The position numbers were made by a program, and so were the translations under genes. Positions 50,584-59,584 of a stretch of DNA of 64,000 nt are shown here, piece after piece (positions within the stretch are counted from its first letter, which is position 1; each line of letters opens with the position of its first letter). The notes under the pieces were generated by a model. That model was given only the letters and a program-made list of their open reading frames with translations. It was not told the DNA's origin and did not search any database. The DNA is from Nocardia salmonicida NBRC 13393. GTDB taxonomy: Bacteria; Actinomycetota; Actinomycetes; Mycobacteriales; Mycobacteriaceae. Location: the NCBI RefSeq assembly GCF_001613085.1, contig NZ_BDBR01000037.1, forward strand, positions 53,687 through 117,686, given 5' to 3'.

Positions 50584-51198
50584 GTGACTCTCACCGTCGG
50601 CTTCGACCTGGACATGACTCTCATCGACTCACGTCCGGGCGTCGCCCTGGCGATCGACACCCTCGCGCGCGAGTTCGATCTGCCGATGGACGGCTCGCAC
50701 TTCGCGGAGCACCTCGGTCCGCCGCTGGCCACGCTGCTGGGTGAGGCAGGCGCGCCCGACGATCTGATCCCCCATCTGGTCACCCGCTACCGCGAGCTGT
50801 ACCCGGACGTCATCGGCCACATCGCCGCGCTGCCCGGGGCCGACGACGCCCTGGCCGCCGTGCGCACCGCCGGTGGGCGAACCTTGGTCGTCACCGGCAA
50901 GTTCGAGCCACACGCGCGACTGCACGTCGATCACCTCGGCTGGCAGGTCGATCGCCTCGCCGGTGATCTGTGGTCGACCGGGAAGGCCGAAGTCTTGCGG
51001 GCAGAGGCCGCCCATGTTTTCGTCGGCGATCACGCGGGTGACATGCGCGGCGCCGAGGCCGCCGGTGTGGTGGCCGTCGGCGTCACGACCGGACCCTACG
51101 ACGCCGAGGGCTTGTGGGCCGCGGGCGCCGATGTGGTGCTCGACGACCTCACCCAGTTCGCCGGGTGGTTGTCCGCCCACTCGGCGCTCGACCAGTAG
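50584..51198 (+). CDS. HAD-superfamily hydrolase (phosphoglycolate phosphatase-like)
   Basis: A 204-residue HAD protein: motif I DLDMTLIDSR at residue 6 with both Asp, motif II VVTGKF, and motif IV GDHAGDM. The cap domain is small and helical. It would remove phosphate from a small metabolite; the substrate cannot be told. GTG 50584 is taken because the protein starts directly before the first beta strand; GTG 50554 is possible. Confidence 0.85.
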   Translation: MTLTVGFDLDMTLIDSRPGVALAIDTLAREFDLPMDGSHFAEHLGPPLATLLGEAGAPDDLIPHLVTRYRELYPDVIGHIAALPGADDALAAVRTAGGRTLVVTGKFEPHARLHVDHLGWQVDRLAGDLWSTGKAEVLRAEAAHVFVGDHAGDMRGAEAAGVVAVGVTTGPYDAEGLWAAGADVVLDDLTQFAGWLSAHSALDQ

Positions 51199-51238
51199 TG
51201 TTCCGGAACCCATCCGAGACCCGGCGCGTTGACCGGTC

Positions 51239-51820
51239 ATGCCGACCGACCCCTACTGGAACCACAACACGCAATACCACCCCTGGGTCCTAGAGCAGGT
51301 GCCCGAAAACGCCCGCACGGCATTGGATATCGGCTGCGGTGACGGGTTACTCGCCCGCAAACTCGCGACCCGCTGCGATGCGGTGCTCGGGGTCGACATC
51401 GACGACCAGGTGATCGCCAACGCCCCCGCCGCACCCAACGTCCACCTCGAACACGCCGACTTCCGCGACCTCGACCAGACCTTCGACGTGGTCACCGCCG
51501 TCGCCACGCTGCACCACGTCCCCGTGCGCGACGGCATCACCGCGCTGCGTCACCTGGTCGCTCCGGGCGGCACCCTCGCGGTGGTGGGTCTGTGGAAGAT
51601 GCACCCGGTCAGCGACTTCCACTACATGCCCCTCTTACCTGCCATCTGGGGCCTCGATCGTTGGCGACACCGTTCGCACGGCGGGCCCGATGTCACCTTG
51701 GCCGCTCCACGGGAAACCCTCGCCGAAATCCGGTCCGCCGCCGCCGAACACCTTCCCGGCGCCGAGATCCACCGCCGCCTGATGTGGCGCTACACCCTGC
51801 GGTGGCAACGGCCGCGCTGA
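51239..51820 (+). CDS. Class I SAM-dependent methyltransferase
   Basis: A 193-residue methyltransferase with SAM motif I ALDIGCGDG near residue 23, an acidic residue at the end of beta 2 (GVDID), and the motif VTAVATLHHV. It is short, so the substrate is probably a small molecule. Two TTA leucine codons, rare here, are present. It follows the HAD gene by 40 nt. Confidence 0.84.
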   Translation: MPTDPYWNHNTQYHPWVLEQVPENARTALDIGCGDGLLARKLATRCDAVLGVDIDDQVIANAPAAPNVHLEHADFRDLDQTFDVVTAVATLHHVPVRDGITALRHLVAPGGTLAVVGLWKMHPVSDFHYMPLLPAIWGLDRWRHRSHGGPDVTLAAPRETLAEIRSAAAEHLPGAEIHRRLMWRYTLRWQRPR

Positions 51821-51910
51821 GTCGGCCGGTCACGACGCGCGCGGCGGCCATGGCGGCGAACTTTTTCGCCCGGTGATCCCGGATCTGCAACGCCAAGAAT
51901 GGCGTCGACC

Positions 51911-52153
51911 TCAGACCTGACCCGAACAGGCCAGGTGCGTGCCCACTACGGCGAGTCCGAGGACCGCGACGGCCACCGAGAGGGCCGGGGCCGGTTCGCG
52001 AACCAGCCGGGTCGCGCCGCGCCGTACCGCGTCGCCGACCCGCTCGAGCCGGACCCCGAGTGCCGAACCTCCCGTGGCCTCCGTGCCCGTACCACCGCGC
52101 AGTTTCCGGCGAACGACGCCGACGAGAGTGAGCAGCAGTGCGGCGATCAACAT
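51911..52153 (-). CDS. Small membrane protein of unknown function
   Basis: An 80-residue protein with a hydrophobic N-terminal helix (MLIAALLLTLVGVV), a basic middle (VRRKLRGG, RRGATRLVRE) and a hydrophobic C-terminal helix (ALSVAVAVLGLAVVG). The ATG at 52153 is chosen for the GGAAGGGAA site just before it. It lies 16 nt after the reductase gene on the same strand, so probably in its operon. No family recognised. Confidence 0.55.
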   Translation of the reverse strand: MLIAALLLTLVGVVRRKLRGGTGTEATGGSALGVRLERVGDAVRRGATRLVREPAPALSVAVAVLGLAVVGTHLACSGQV

Positions 52154-52169
52154 CGCGTTCCCTTCCCGC

Positions 52170-53246
52170 TCAACGAGTTCCGACTGCGGCACGCGATGAC
52201 TTCGCGGGCCGGCCGGGAGCGGTGACGATGCCGAAGGCGATCAGGCTGTCGGCGGTATCGCGGACGGTGTCCTCGATCGGGCGCATGGTCCAGCCGAGTT
52301 CGCGGCGGGCCTTGTCCGCGCTGACGTGTTCGGTGCGACCGAGGACCGGCACCGTCAAGCGGACACCCTTGTCGAACACGGCGACGAGGCGGATCACCCA
52401 GTTCGGCAGCACGCGCGTCGGAACACGGAAGCCCTCGGCGGCGTAGTCGCGGGCCAGCAGGCGAGCCAACTCCCCCATCCACAGGGGATCGGTCGCACAG
52501 ATGTATCGATTGCCCGCGGCCTCGGGCACTTCCATCGCCAGCCGGTGTGCGACGGCGAGATCGCGGACATCGACGGGGGTCCAGCCGGTTTTCACCGAAC
52601 CCGGCACATCGCGAGCCAGCAGGCGGCGGACCGGCTCGTGGGAGGTGCTGGTCCTGGCTTCGAGCAGCGGGCCGAGGATCATGCCGGGGTTGACCACCAC
52701 CAGTTCTAGACCGGTTGCGGCGGGCAGGGATTCGACGAACTCCCAGGCCGCCCGCTCGGCGAGGGTCTTGCTCTTCTGGTAGGCGGGGATGCGGTCGACC
52801 ACCGACCAGTCGTCCTCGGTGCGTACCTTGTCCACGTCGTGGCCGTAGGCGACGGCGGCGACCGAGGACGTGAGCACGACGCGTCGAACACCGGCGGCCG
52901 CCGCGGCGCGCAGCACGCGCAGGGTGCCCTGTACCGCGGGTTCGATCAGGTCCTGCTCGTTGTCGGGCGGGGTGGCGGGGAACGGTGACGCGACGTGGAG
53001 CACGGTGTCGCAACCCGCGACCGCCGCGGCCCAGCCCGCGTCGTCGCCGAGGGAGGCCGCGACGAATTCCAGGTCACCACCGGTGCGGCGCGCGAGCTCG
53101 GTGAGGTGGGCGCGGGTGGCGTGCGCGGCGAGATCGCGCACGGTGGCGCGGACGGCGTAGCCGTGGTCGAGGAGTTCGGCGATGCAGTGGCCGGCGACGA
53201 AACCTGTCGCGCCGGTGACGAGTACCCGAGTGGTCATGGTGGTCAT
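52170..53246 (-). CDS. NAD-dependent epimerase/aldehyde reductase (extended SDR)
   Basis: A 358-residue extended SDR: TGATGFVAGH near residue 10, VLHVASPFPATPP and SSVAAVAYG, and the active-site YQKSK. The SPFP and YQKSK wording is that of the dihydroflavonol-4-reductase/aldehyde reductase group, which reduces carbonyls with NADPH. ATG 53246 is the most upstream well-placed start. It is divergent from the TetR gene, with an AT-rich inverted repeat between them. Confidence 0.86.
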   Translation of the reverse strand: MTTMTTRVLVTGATGFVAGHCIAELLDHGYAVRATVRDLAAHATRAHLTELARRTGGDLEFVAASLGDDAGWAAAVAGCDTVLHVASPFPATPPDNEQDLIEPAVQGTLRVLRAAAAAGVRRVVLTSSVAAVAYGHDVDKVRTEDDWSVVDRIPAYQKSKTLAERAAWEFVESLPAATGLELVVVNPGMILGPLLEARTSTSHEPVRRLLARDVPGSVKTGWTPVDVRDLAVAHRLAMEVPEAAGNRYICATDPLWMGELARLLARDYAAEGFRVPTRVLPNWVIRLVAVFDKGVRLTVPVLGRTEHVSADKARRELGWTMRPIEDTVRDTADSLIAFGIVTAPGRPAKSSRAAVGTR

Positions 53247-53292
53247 CCATTCCGTCGATTCGGTGGAGAGTGCATCTAAGCGATGCTCAATT

Positions 53293-53313
53293 AATCTAAA
53301 CACTGCATAGATT
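53293..53313. promoter_or_regulatory. Inverted repeat AATCTA-N9-TAGATT, candidate TetR operator
   Basis: Perfect 6-bp arms in an AT-rich patch between the divergent reductase and TetR genes, 47 and 49 nt from the two starts. The spacing is right for a TetR dimer that represses both directions. Confidence 0.45.
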
Positions 53314-53361
53314 TCCTGTCCAGTGCCAATTCCGGCCCGAGTCTCGCCTACCCTCGTGAGG

Positions 53362-53985
53362 GTGAAGCGCACCAGTTACCACCACGGCGACCTGCGCGCC
53401 ACGCTGATGGACGCCTCCCTGAGCCTGATCGAGAGCGAGGGCTTGGCCGCGGTGAGCCTGCGCCGCGTCGCCAGGGAGGCCGGGGTCAGCAGCGGCGCGC
53501 CCTATCACCATTTCGCCGACCGCGCCGCGCTGCTCTCGGCGCTGTCGATCGACGGCTTCCAGCAGTTGGCCTCCTACATGAGAACCGCCAGGGCGACGAC
53601 GCCCGACCCGCTGGCGGCCATCACCGAACTCGGTGCGGCCTACGTGCGGTTCTCCCGCGATCACCCCGCCCAGTTCCGGCTGATGTTCCGCCCCGAACTG
53701 TCCCAACCGGAAAAGCACCCCGACGCCCACGTGGCCGGTGACGCCGCCTTCAACGTCCTGGTCGACACCGTCGCCGAATGCGTCGCGGTCGGCGCCGTCC
53801 CCGCCGACCGCGCCGAAACCCTCGCCGTCGCCTGGTGGGGGCTGGCCCACGGATTGGCGTCGCTGTGGCTCGACGGTCATCTCGAAAAGCGCAGCGAACA
53901 AATGGGCACCCACGCGCCCGAGCTCGTCGACACGATCATGCACACATTCACCGCGCTGATCACCCCGGGCCCGCCACGCGCCTGA
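53362..53985 (+). CDS. TetR-family transcriptional regulator
   Basis: A 207-residue TetR protein with DNA-binding helices (SYHHGDLRATLMDASLSL, LRRVAREAGVSSGAPYHHF) and the WHG-type C-terminal domain (AWWGLAHGLASLWLDG). The start is uncertain: GTG 53362, GTG 53356 and GTG 53323 are in frame and none has a good ribosome site. TACCCT at 53349-53354 would place a transcription start at 53362, so a leaderless message is possible. It probably regulates the divergent reductase. Confidence 0.87.
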   Translation: MKRTSYHHGDLRATLMDASLSLIESEGLAAVSLRRVAREAGVSSGAPYHHFADRAALLSALSIDGFQQLASYMRTARATTPDPLAAITELGAAYVRFSRDHPAQFRLMFRPELSQPEKHPDAHVAGDAAFNVLVDTVAECVAVGAVPADRAETLAVAWWGLAHGLASLWLDGHLEKRSEQMGTHAPELVDTIMHTFTALITPGPPRA

Positions 53986-54081
53986 CGCACCGACGATATT
54001 CCGCCGAACCGGCGCGCGCGCTGCCCTAGAGTGGTTACGACCGTGTTTGTCGATGCGTAGCCGATTCGAGCAGGAGGCCCG

Positions 54082-54402
54082 ATGTCTGGCACCGCGAAAC
54101 TCGATCCCGTGATCGAGGCGTTCGTCGACGCGCTCAACGCGCAGGACACCGACCAGTTCTACGGCGTGCTCACCGAGGACGCCACGATGTCCGATGACGG
54201 CGTCGAACGCAATCTCGCGCAGTGGACCGAGGCCGAGATCTTCAGCAGCAACGGACATCTCGTCGTGGACACAGTCGACTCCGAAGACGGCCTCGCACTC
54301 ACCGCCGACTACACCAACAGCCGGGGGGGTTCGATGCGAACCACCTGGCAGTTCGTCCTGCGCGACGGGCTGATCAGCCGATTCGAAACAGGACAGGCGT
54401 GA
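54082..54402 (+). CDS. SnoaL/NTF2-like protein
   Basis: A 106-residue protein starting with the helix PVIEAFVDALNAQDTDQFYG, then VLTEDATMSDDG and a final strand LRDGLISRFE, the pattern of NTF2-fold proteins. AGGAGG precedes the ATG. It overlaps the phosphodiesterase gene by 4 nt (GTGA). It has no residues that fix a reaction. Confidence 0.77.
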   Translation: MSGTAKLDPVIEAFVDALNAQDTDQFYGVLTEDATMSDDGVERNLAQWTEAEIFSSNGHLVVDTVDSEDGLALTADYTNSRGGSMRTTWQFVLRDGLISRFETGQA

Positions 54403-55547
54403 GCGACGATCTCCTGCTGACACCGCGTTACGGCACAGCCGCACTCTCCGATCTACTCCCTTCGGTACTGACCTGCCTCGGCGCGCCCGGCGACACCGAC
54501 CGGCTCGGCCTCGAGCTCGATGTCGACCGGGTCTGCGTCCTGCTCGTCGACGGACTCGGCGCGCAAGCCCTGGCCGCCGAATCCGCTGCCGCGCCGTTCC
54601 TGACGGGCCTGCCCGAGGTCACCCTCGACGCCGGTTTCCCCAGCACCACGGCAACGAGCTTGACCACCCTCGGCACCGGACTGCCGTCGGGCGAGCACGG
54701 CATCGTCGGCTACAGCATGCGGCTGCCCGGCGAGGAGCGCCTGTTCAATTCGTTGCGCTGGCAACTCATCGGCGCCGGCGCCAAGGTGGAGGCGCTCACC
54801 GCCTTCCCACCTGACCGAATTCAACCGCACCGCACCATCTTCGAGCGGGCCACCGACGCGGGCATCGCCGCCGTACAGGTAGCGCCGAGCTATCAGGACG
54901 GCTCCGGCCTGACCCTGGCCGGGTGGCGCGGCGGCGGATTCCGCACGGCCTTCTCGGTCGGCGATCTCGTCGACGGCGTTCTGACGGCCCTCATCTCCGC
55001 ACCGAAAACCCTTGTCTACACCTATCACTCGGAACTCGACACCACCGGTCACGCCCGCGGACCCGCCAGCCGCGCGTGGCGGTTCGAGCTCGCCAATGTC
55101 GACCGGATCGCCGCCGAGATCGCCTCCCGTCTGCCCGCGCGCTCGGCGCTCGTCGTCACCGCCGATCACGGCATGGTCGAACTCGTCGAACGCATCGACT
55201 TCGACACCCACCCGCATCTGTCGAACAACGTGCTGGCACTGGGCGGTGAACCGCGCGCCCGCCACGTCTACACCGACGACCGCGCCGCGGTCGCCGACAC
55301 CTGGCGAGGCGTGCTCGGCGCCGGGTTCCTGGTCCGCACCCGCGAGGAAGCGATCGACGCGGGCTGGTTCGGCCCGATCCTCACCCGCGACGCCGCCGCA
55401 CGCATCGGCGATCTCGTCGTGGTCGCCTGCGGCGACGGCGGTGTCGTGCGGTCCGGCGCCGAACCGCTGCAATCGATCATGGTCGGCCACCACGGCTCAC
55501 TCACCGCCGCCGAACTGCGGGTTCCCCTGCGGATCCACCGCGCCTGA
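54399..55547 (+). CDS. Alkaline phosphatase-superfamily (nucleotide pyrophosphatase-like) protein
   Basis: A 382-residue metalloenzyme of the type I phosphodiesterase/nucleotide pyrophosphatase group. VLLVDGLGAQAL holds a metal Asp, FPSTTATSLTTLGTG the nucleophile Thr, and YHSELDTTGHARGP and TADHGMVEL further metal ligands, with GHHGSLTAAE near the end. No signal peptide, so it is cytoplasmic. It is coupled to the NTF2-like gene. The substrate is unknown. Confidence 0.85.
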   Translation: MSDDLLLTPRYGTAALSDLLPSVLTCLGAPGDTDRLGLELDVDRVCVLLVDGLGAQALAAESAAAPFLTGLPEVTLDAGFPSTTATSLTTLGTGLPSGEHGIVGYSMRLPGEERLFNSLRWQLIGAGAKVEALTAFPPDRIQPHRTIFERATDAGIAAVQVAPSYQDGSGLTLAGWRGGGFRTAFSVGDLVDGVLTALISAPKTLVYTYHSELDTTGHARGPASRAWRFELANVDRIAAEIASRLPARSALVVTADHGMVELVERIDFDTHPHLSNNVLALGGEPRARHVYTDDRAAVADTWRGVLGAGFLVRTREEAIDAGWFGPILTRDAAARIGDLVVVACGDGGVVRSGAEPLQSIMVGHHGSLTAAELRVPLRIHRA

Positions 55548-55610
55548 GTACCACCACCTAAGCTGTCCCCGACGCGCAGGCGCGCGCTGTGAACCATTCC
55601 AGGAGGAAAC

Positions 55611-55931
55611 ATGGCTGCCAACACCCGAACCGGCGCCGTCGCGGTGGGCGTCGCGGTGCTGGCGGCCCTGGCCACCGGCTGCACCGAGGTCGAGCGGGCG
55701 CTCAACCAGGGTGGCGAAACCAGCTGCCGCGACTACGTCAACCAGGACGCGAACACCAAGCGGATCACCATCACCAAGGCGATCAAGCAGCAGACCGGCA
55801 ACGACAACGAGCCAGCGGGCACCGTGGTCGATTCGATGATCGTGCAGGTCGACCTGCTGTGCGCGACCCAGCGCAATGTCGACACTCCGATCAAGAACGC
55901 CGACATCGCCGGGATCTTTCTGAACAAGTAG
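55611..55931 (+). CDS. Small lipoprotein
   Basis: A 106-residue protein with a signal peptide ending ALATGC, which predicts lipidation at Cys24. Two more Cys (SCRDYVNQD and LLCATQ), about 45 residues apart, probably form a disulfide. The layout recalls HdeA-like small periplasmic proteins, but that is a weak resemblance. AGGAGG lies before the ATG. Single gene. Confidence 0.75.
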   Translation: MAANTRTGAVAVGVAVLAALATGCTEVERALNQGGETSCRDYVNQDANTKRITITKAIKQQTGNDNEPAGTVVDSMIVQVDLLCATQRNVDTPIKNADIAGIFLNK

Positions 55932-56084
55932 TCGCCCGTCAAGCCGACACGACAGGTCAGTGGCAGGTGACCTGGCCGTCCTCGGCACAAACGTTCCCAC
56001 GGCGGCGGCACAGCTGATAGACAGTAAGCGCCACACCCGTTCTCGTCGCTGGAACGGTGCGTCACCGACGAGCAGGGAGTGAAC

Positions 56085-57359
56085 GTGGGCGAAGACCTGG
56101 GACGAGCCCGACCAGACGCCCGCGACAATCCGATCGCCGGCCCACACCGGCCCGAACGGCTCTCGGACTACCGCGTCGAGCTCGAGAAACAGTGGAGCCG
56201 TCTGGCGGCACCCTCACGCCCACTGACCCTGCCCCGCGACACCGGCGCCGTGCGCAACGATGTCGCCAAATCCTGGCAGCGCTCACTGCACACCGTAGAC
56301 CCCGCCACCGAAGTCGCGCCCGGATTCAACGACATCAGCGACCGCTGGTCGGAATCCCCGCTGCGCAGGCCCGTCACCGAACTCGCGGGCCAGCTGCGCG
56401 GAATGGCCGAGGAATCGGGCTATCTCGCCGTCGTCAGTGACGAATCGGGCACCATCTTGTGGACCGCGGGCGACCGTACGCTGCGCCGCCAAGGGGAAGC
56501 GGTGAACTTCGCGCCGGGCGGGGTCTGGGACGAAAGCCATATGGGCACCAACGGGTTATCGCTTGCCCTGCACGACGACCGGGCTGTCACCGTGTTCTCC
56601 GCGGAGCATCTCGTCGCAGCGTTGCACGGCTGGGTCTGCTACTCCGCGCCGATCCACGGCCCCGACGGTCGAACGGTGGGTGTGCTCGATCTGTCCTCGA
56701 CCTGGGAACGCTCGCATCCGATGGTGATGACCTCGGTCCGCGCGCTCGTCACCGCCGTGGAGACGATGCTACGTGCGGAAGCACCGACGCCCGCGCCGGG
56801 TGTGCGGCTCGAATGCCTGGGCGCGGCAAGGCTTTTGCGCGACGGCCGCCCGGTACCGCTGCCGCCACGCCAACTCGAGATCCTGGCTCTGCTGGCGCTC
56901 GAACCCGACGGCTACACCCCCGAACAGCTCCACGCCGCGGTCTACGGTGAGCGGGCGGTGTCGCTGAACACGCTCAAAGCCGATGTGTCGCACCTGCGCC
57001 GCGCCACCCGCGGCGAGATCGCGAACCGGCGCTACATGCTCACCGGCGCGGTGTCCTGCGACGCGGTGGATCTGCTGGCGGCCATCGAGGGCGGCGACCT
57101 CACCTCGGCGCTGTGGCTGTATCGCGGGCCGCTGCTGCCCGGTTCGGATCTGCCCGGCGTCGAACAGTGGCGCGCTCACCTCGACGTCGGTATCCGCAAT
57201 GCCGTGCTGGGCAGCGACCGTCCCGAGCACGCGGTCGCGTTCGGGCAGCGGTGCCCCGGCGATGTCGCCGTGCACGAGCATGCCCTGCGGCTACTGCCGC
57301 GAGACGACGTCCGCCGCGCCGTGGTTACGGCCCGACTTTTCACCGCACGCCAAGGCTGA
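56085..57359 (+). CDS. GAF-domain transcriptional regulator with C-terminal winged helix
   Basis: A 424-residue regulator. Residues 60-240 are the N-terminal part of AcoR-type activators: KSWQRSL, then a GAF domain with WDESHMGTNGLSLAL. Instead of an AAA+ domain it ends in an OmpR-like winged helix (LPPRQLEILALLALEPDGY, SLNTLKADVSHLRR). It reads towards the aldehyde dehydrogenase gene 87 nt downstream, which it probably activates in response to an alcohol or aldehyde. GTG 56085 is taken over 56079 because AGGGA is 6 nt before it. Confidence 0.85.
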   Translation: MGEDLGRARPDARDNPIAGPHRPERLSDYRVELEKQWSRLAAPSRPLTLPRDTGAVRNDVAKSWQRSLHTVDPATEVAPGFNDISDRWSESPLRRPVTELAGQLRGMAEESGYLAVVSDESGTILWTAGDRTLRRQGEAVNFAPGGVWDESHMGTNGLSLALHDDRAVTVFSAEHLVAALHGWVCYSAPIHGPDGRTVGVLDLSSTWERSHPMVMTSVRALVTAVETMLRAEAPTPAPGVRLECLGAARLLRDGRPVPLPPRQLEILALLALEPDGYTPEQLHAAVYGERAVSLNTLKADVSHLRRATRGEIANRRYMLTGAVSCDAVDLLAAIEGGDLTSALWLYRGPLLPGSDLPGVEQWRAHLDVGIRNAVLGSDRPEHAVAFGQRCPGDVAVHEHALRLLPRDDVRRAVVTARLFTARQG

Positions 57360-57446
57360 CCTGCGCGAATACCGTCACCAACCTCGTACCAACCTTCGCC
57401 GACCATAGTGTGGGGCACCACGCAGAGGTCGCGAGGAGCGAGGCGC

Positions 57447-58964
57447 ATGATCTACGGCAAACCCGGATCGGACACCGGCATAGTCAGCTATGCCGCCCGA
57501 TACGACAACTTCATCGGAGGTGATTGGTCTCCCCCTGTCGAAGGGCGCTATTTCGACAACACCTCACCGGTCGACGGTGAGACCTTCTGCGCGGTGGCCC
57601 GCTCCACCGCCGCCGATATCGACATGGCGCTCGAGGCCGCGCACCGCGCCACCGAGCGCTGGGCCGCGATCTCGGTCACCGAGCGCTCCGACATCCTGCT
57701 CAAGATCGCCGACCGGATCGAGAACAGTCTCGAACCGCTGGCGGTGGCCGAAACCTGGGACAACGGCAAACCGGTTCGCGAGACCCTCGCCGCCGACCTC
57801 CCCCTGGCCATCGATCACTTCCGCTATTTCGCGGGAGTGCTTCGCGCCCAAGAGGGATCGCTGTCGCAGATCGACGCCGATACCGTCGCCTATCACTTCC
57901 ACGAACCGCTCGGAGTGGTCGGGCAGATCATTCCGTGGAACTTCCCGATCCTGATGGCTGCCTGGAAACTCGCCCCCGCGTTGGCGGCGGGCAACTGCGT
58001 GGTGATCAAACCGGCCGAGCAGACTCCGGCGTCGCTGCTGCTCGTCGTCGAACTCATCGCCGATCTGCTGCCCGACGGAGTTCTCAACGTGGTCAACGGT
58101 TTCGGCGTCGAGGCGGGCAAACCGCTGGCGCAGAGCCCGCGCGTGGCCAAGATCGCCTTCACCGGGGAGACCACCACCGGACGGCTGATCATGCAGTACG
58201 CCAGCGAGAACATCATTCCGGTCACCCTCGAACTCGGCGGCAAGAGCCCCAACATCTTCCTACCCGATGTGATGGCCGCCGACGACGACTATCTCGACAA
58301 ATGCGTCGAGGGGTTCGTCATGTTCGCCCTGAACCAGGGCGAGGTGTGCACGTGCCCGTCGCGCGCGCTGATCCACTCATCGATCTACGACGAGTTCCTC
58401 GCCCGCGCCATCGCCCGCACCGAGGCCATCGTGTCCGGTCATCCGCTCGACACCGAGACGATGATCGGCGCACAGGCCGGCAACGACCAGTACGAGAAGA
58501 TTCTGTCCTATTTCGACATCGGCAGAGCCGAAGGCGCCCGCGTGCTCACTGGAGGGGAAGCACGCAAGGTCGACGGTCTACCGGGTGGGTACTACATCGA
58601 ACCCACCGTCTTCGAGGGTGACAACACGATGCGGATCTTCCAGGAGGAGATCTTCGGCCCGGTCGTCGCGGTCACCCGCTTCGATACCGTCGACGAAGCG
58701 ATCCGCATCGCCAACGGCACTCTCTACGGTCTCGGTGCGGGCGTGTGGACCCGCGATATCAACACCGCCCATCGACTCGGCCGCGGCATCAAGGCGGGCC
58801 GGGTCTGGACCAACTGCTACCACGCCTACCCCGCCCACGCCGCGTTCGGTGGCTACAAGAAGTCGGGATTCGGCCGGGAGAACCACGCGATGATGCTCGG
58901 GCACTACCAGCAGACCAAGAACCTGCTGGTCAGTTATTCGACGACGAGACTCGGGATGTTCTGA
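57447..58964 (+). CDS. Aldehyde dehydrogenase (acetaldehyde dehydrogenase type)
   Basis: A 505-residue NAD-dependent aldehyde dehydrogenase: IIPWNFPILMAAWKLAPALA, ELGGKSPNIF with the general-base Glu, and NQGEVCTCPSR with the nucleophile Cys followed by a second Cys. That NQGEVC wording is typical of the ExaC/AldB group that oxidises acetaldehyde and similar aldehydes. ATG 57447 has a GAGGAGCGAGG stretch before it. The stop overlaps the DUF779 start (TGATG). Confidence 0.93.
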   Translation: MIYGKPGSDTGIVSYAARYDNFIGGDWSPPVEGRYFDNTSPVDGETFCAVARSTAADIDMALEAAHRATERWAAISVTERSDILLKIADRIENSLEPLAVAETWDNGKPVRETLAADLPLAIDHFRYFAGVLRAQEGSLSQIDADTVAYHFHEPLGVVGQIIPWNFPILMAAWKLAPALAAGNCVVIKPAEQTPASLLLVVELIADLLPDGVLNVVNGFGVEAGKPLAQSPRVAKIAFTGETTTGRLIMQYASENIIPVTLELGGKSPNIFLPDVMAADDDYLDKCVEGFVMFALNQGEVCTCPSRALIHSSIYDEFLARAIARTEAIVSGHPLDTETMIGAQAGNDQYEKILSYFDIGRAEGARVLTGGEARKVDGLPGGYYIEPTVFEGDNTMRIFQEEIFGPVVAVTRFDTVDEAIRIANGTLYGLGAGVWTRDINTAHRLGRGIKAGRVWTNCYHAYPAHAAFGGYKKSGFGRENHAMMLGHYQQTKNLLVSYSTTRLGMF

Positions 58965-59371
58965 TGCAGAATCGAATCCACCGTGTGGAGATCACCGAGC
59001 GCGCCCAGACCCTGCTCCGCCGCCTCATCGAGGACAACGGCCCGGTGCTGTTCCGCCAGGCCGGCGATGGCTGCGACGACGACAGCGCACCGGTGTGCCT
59101 GTCGGCCAAGCAGTTCCCGATCGAGAAGGCCGACATCCTGCTCGGCCGACTCAGCTGGCACACCGAATTCTGGATCAGCGCGGCACAGTTCGAATGCTGG
59201 AAAGATACCCACCTCACCGTCGATGTGACGCGCGGTGAGGCCGCCGAGGATTCGCTCGAGGCCGGTCAGGGCATGCGATTCGTGTTGCGCGCCAGGCTGC
59301 TGACCGCGGCGGAGAACGCGGCGCTGGCGGCCGGGCCGCCACCGCGAACGGGCGCCGACCGTACCCTGTAG
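58964..59371 (+). CDS. DUF779 family protein
   Basis: A 135-residue protein with FRQAGDGCDDDSAPVC, a fixed feature of DUF779, and FWISAAQFECW. DUF779 genes are usually found directly after an aldehyde dehydrogenase gene, as here, with overlapping codons. The function is not known; the conserved Cys and acidic residues suggest metal binding or help to the dehydrogenase. Confidence 0.88.
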   Translation: MQNRIHRVEITERAQTLLRRLIEDNGPVLFRQAGDGCDDDSAPVCLSAKQFPIEKADILLGRLSWHTEFWISAAQFECWKDTHLTVDVTRGEAAEDSLEAGQGMRFVLRARLLTAAENAALAAGPPPRTGADRTL

Positions 59372-59389
59372 CGGCACCCCCGAAAACCT

Positions 59390-59423
59390 GACCTGGCAGC
59401 ATCTTTCCCGGCGCTGCCAGGTC
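59390..59423 (+). terminator. Perfect hairpin after DUF779
   Basis: GACCTGGCAGC and its complement (11 bp) with a 12-nt loop, 18 nt after the stop. There is no T-run; it precedes a stronger terminator and may pause or protect the 3' end. Confidence 0.5.
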
Positions 59424-59424
59424 G

Positions 59425-59486
59425 CGGCGAGCCCCCGCCGACTGGGCCATCGCGGCTCAGCCGGCGGGGCGAGCTCGCCGTTTTTT
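59425..59486 (+). terminator. Strong rho-independent terminator
   Basis: A stem of about 20 base pairs with small bulges and a 5-nt loop ends in CTCGCCG and is followed directly by six T (59481-59486). It ends the aldehyde dehydrogenase operon and insulates the conservon. Confidence 0.88.
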
Positions 59487-59584
59487 CGTCTTCGACCCAT
59501 ATAGCAAATGCTTTCCCGCGCAAACCAAATCGCGTCTCGCTCACCGAGACACACACGACAACACTGCAACGATTCCGTTACGTT

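Noticed and set aside
59535..59551. GTCTCG-N5-CGAGAC before cvnA as a regulatory site
   Set aside because: A single 6-bp inverted repeat in GC-rich DNA with no second copy or known regulator; chance is likely.
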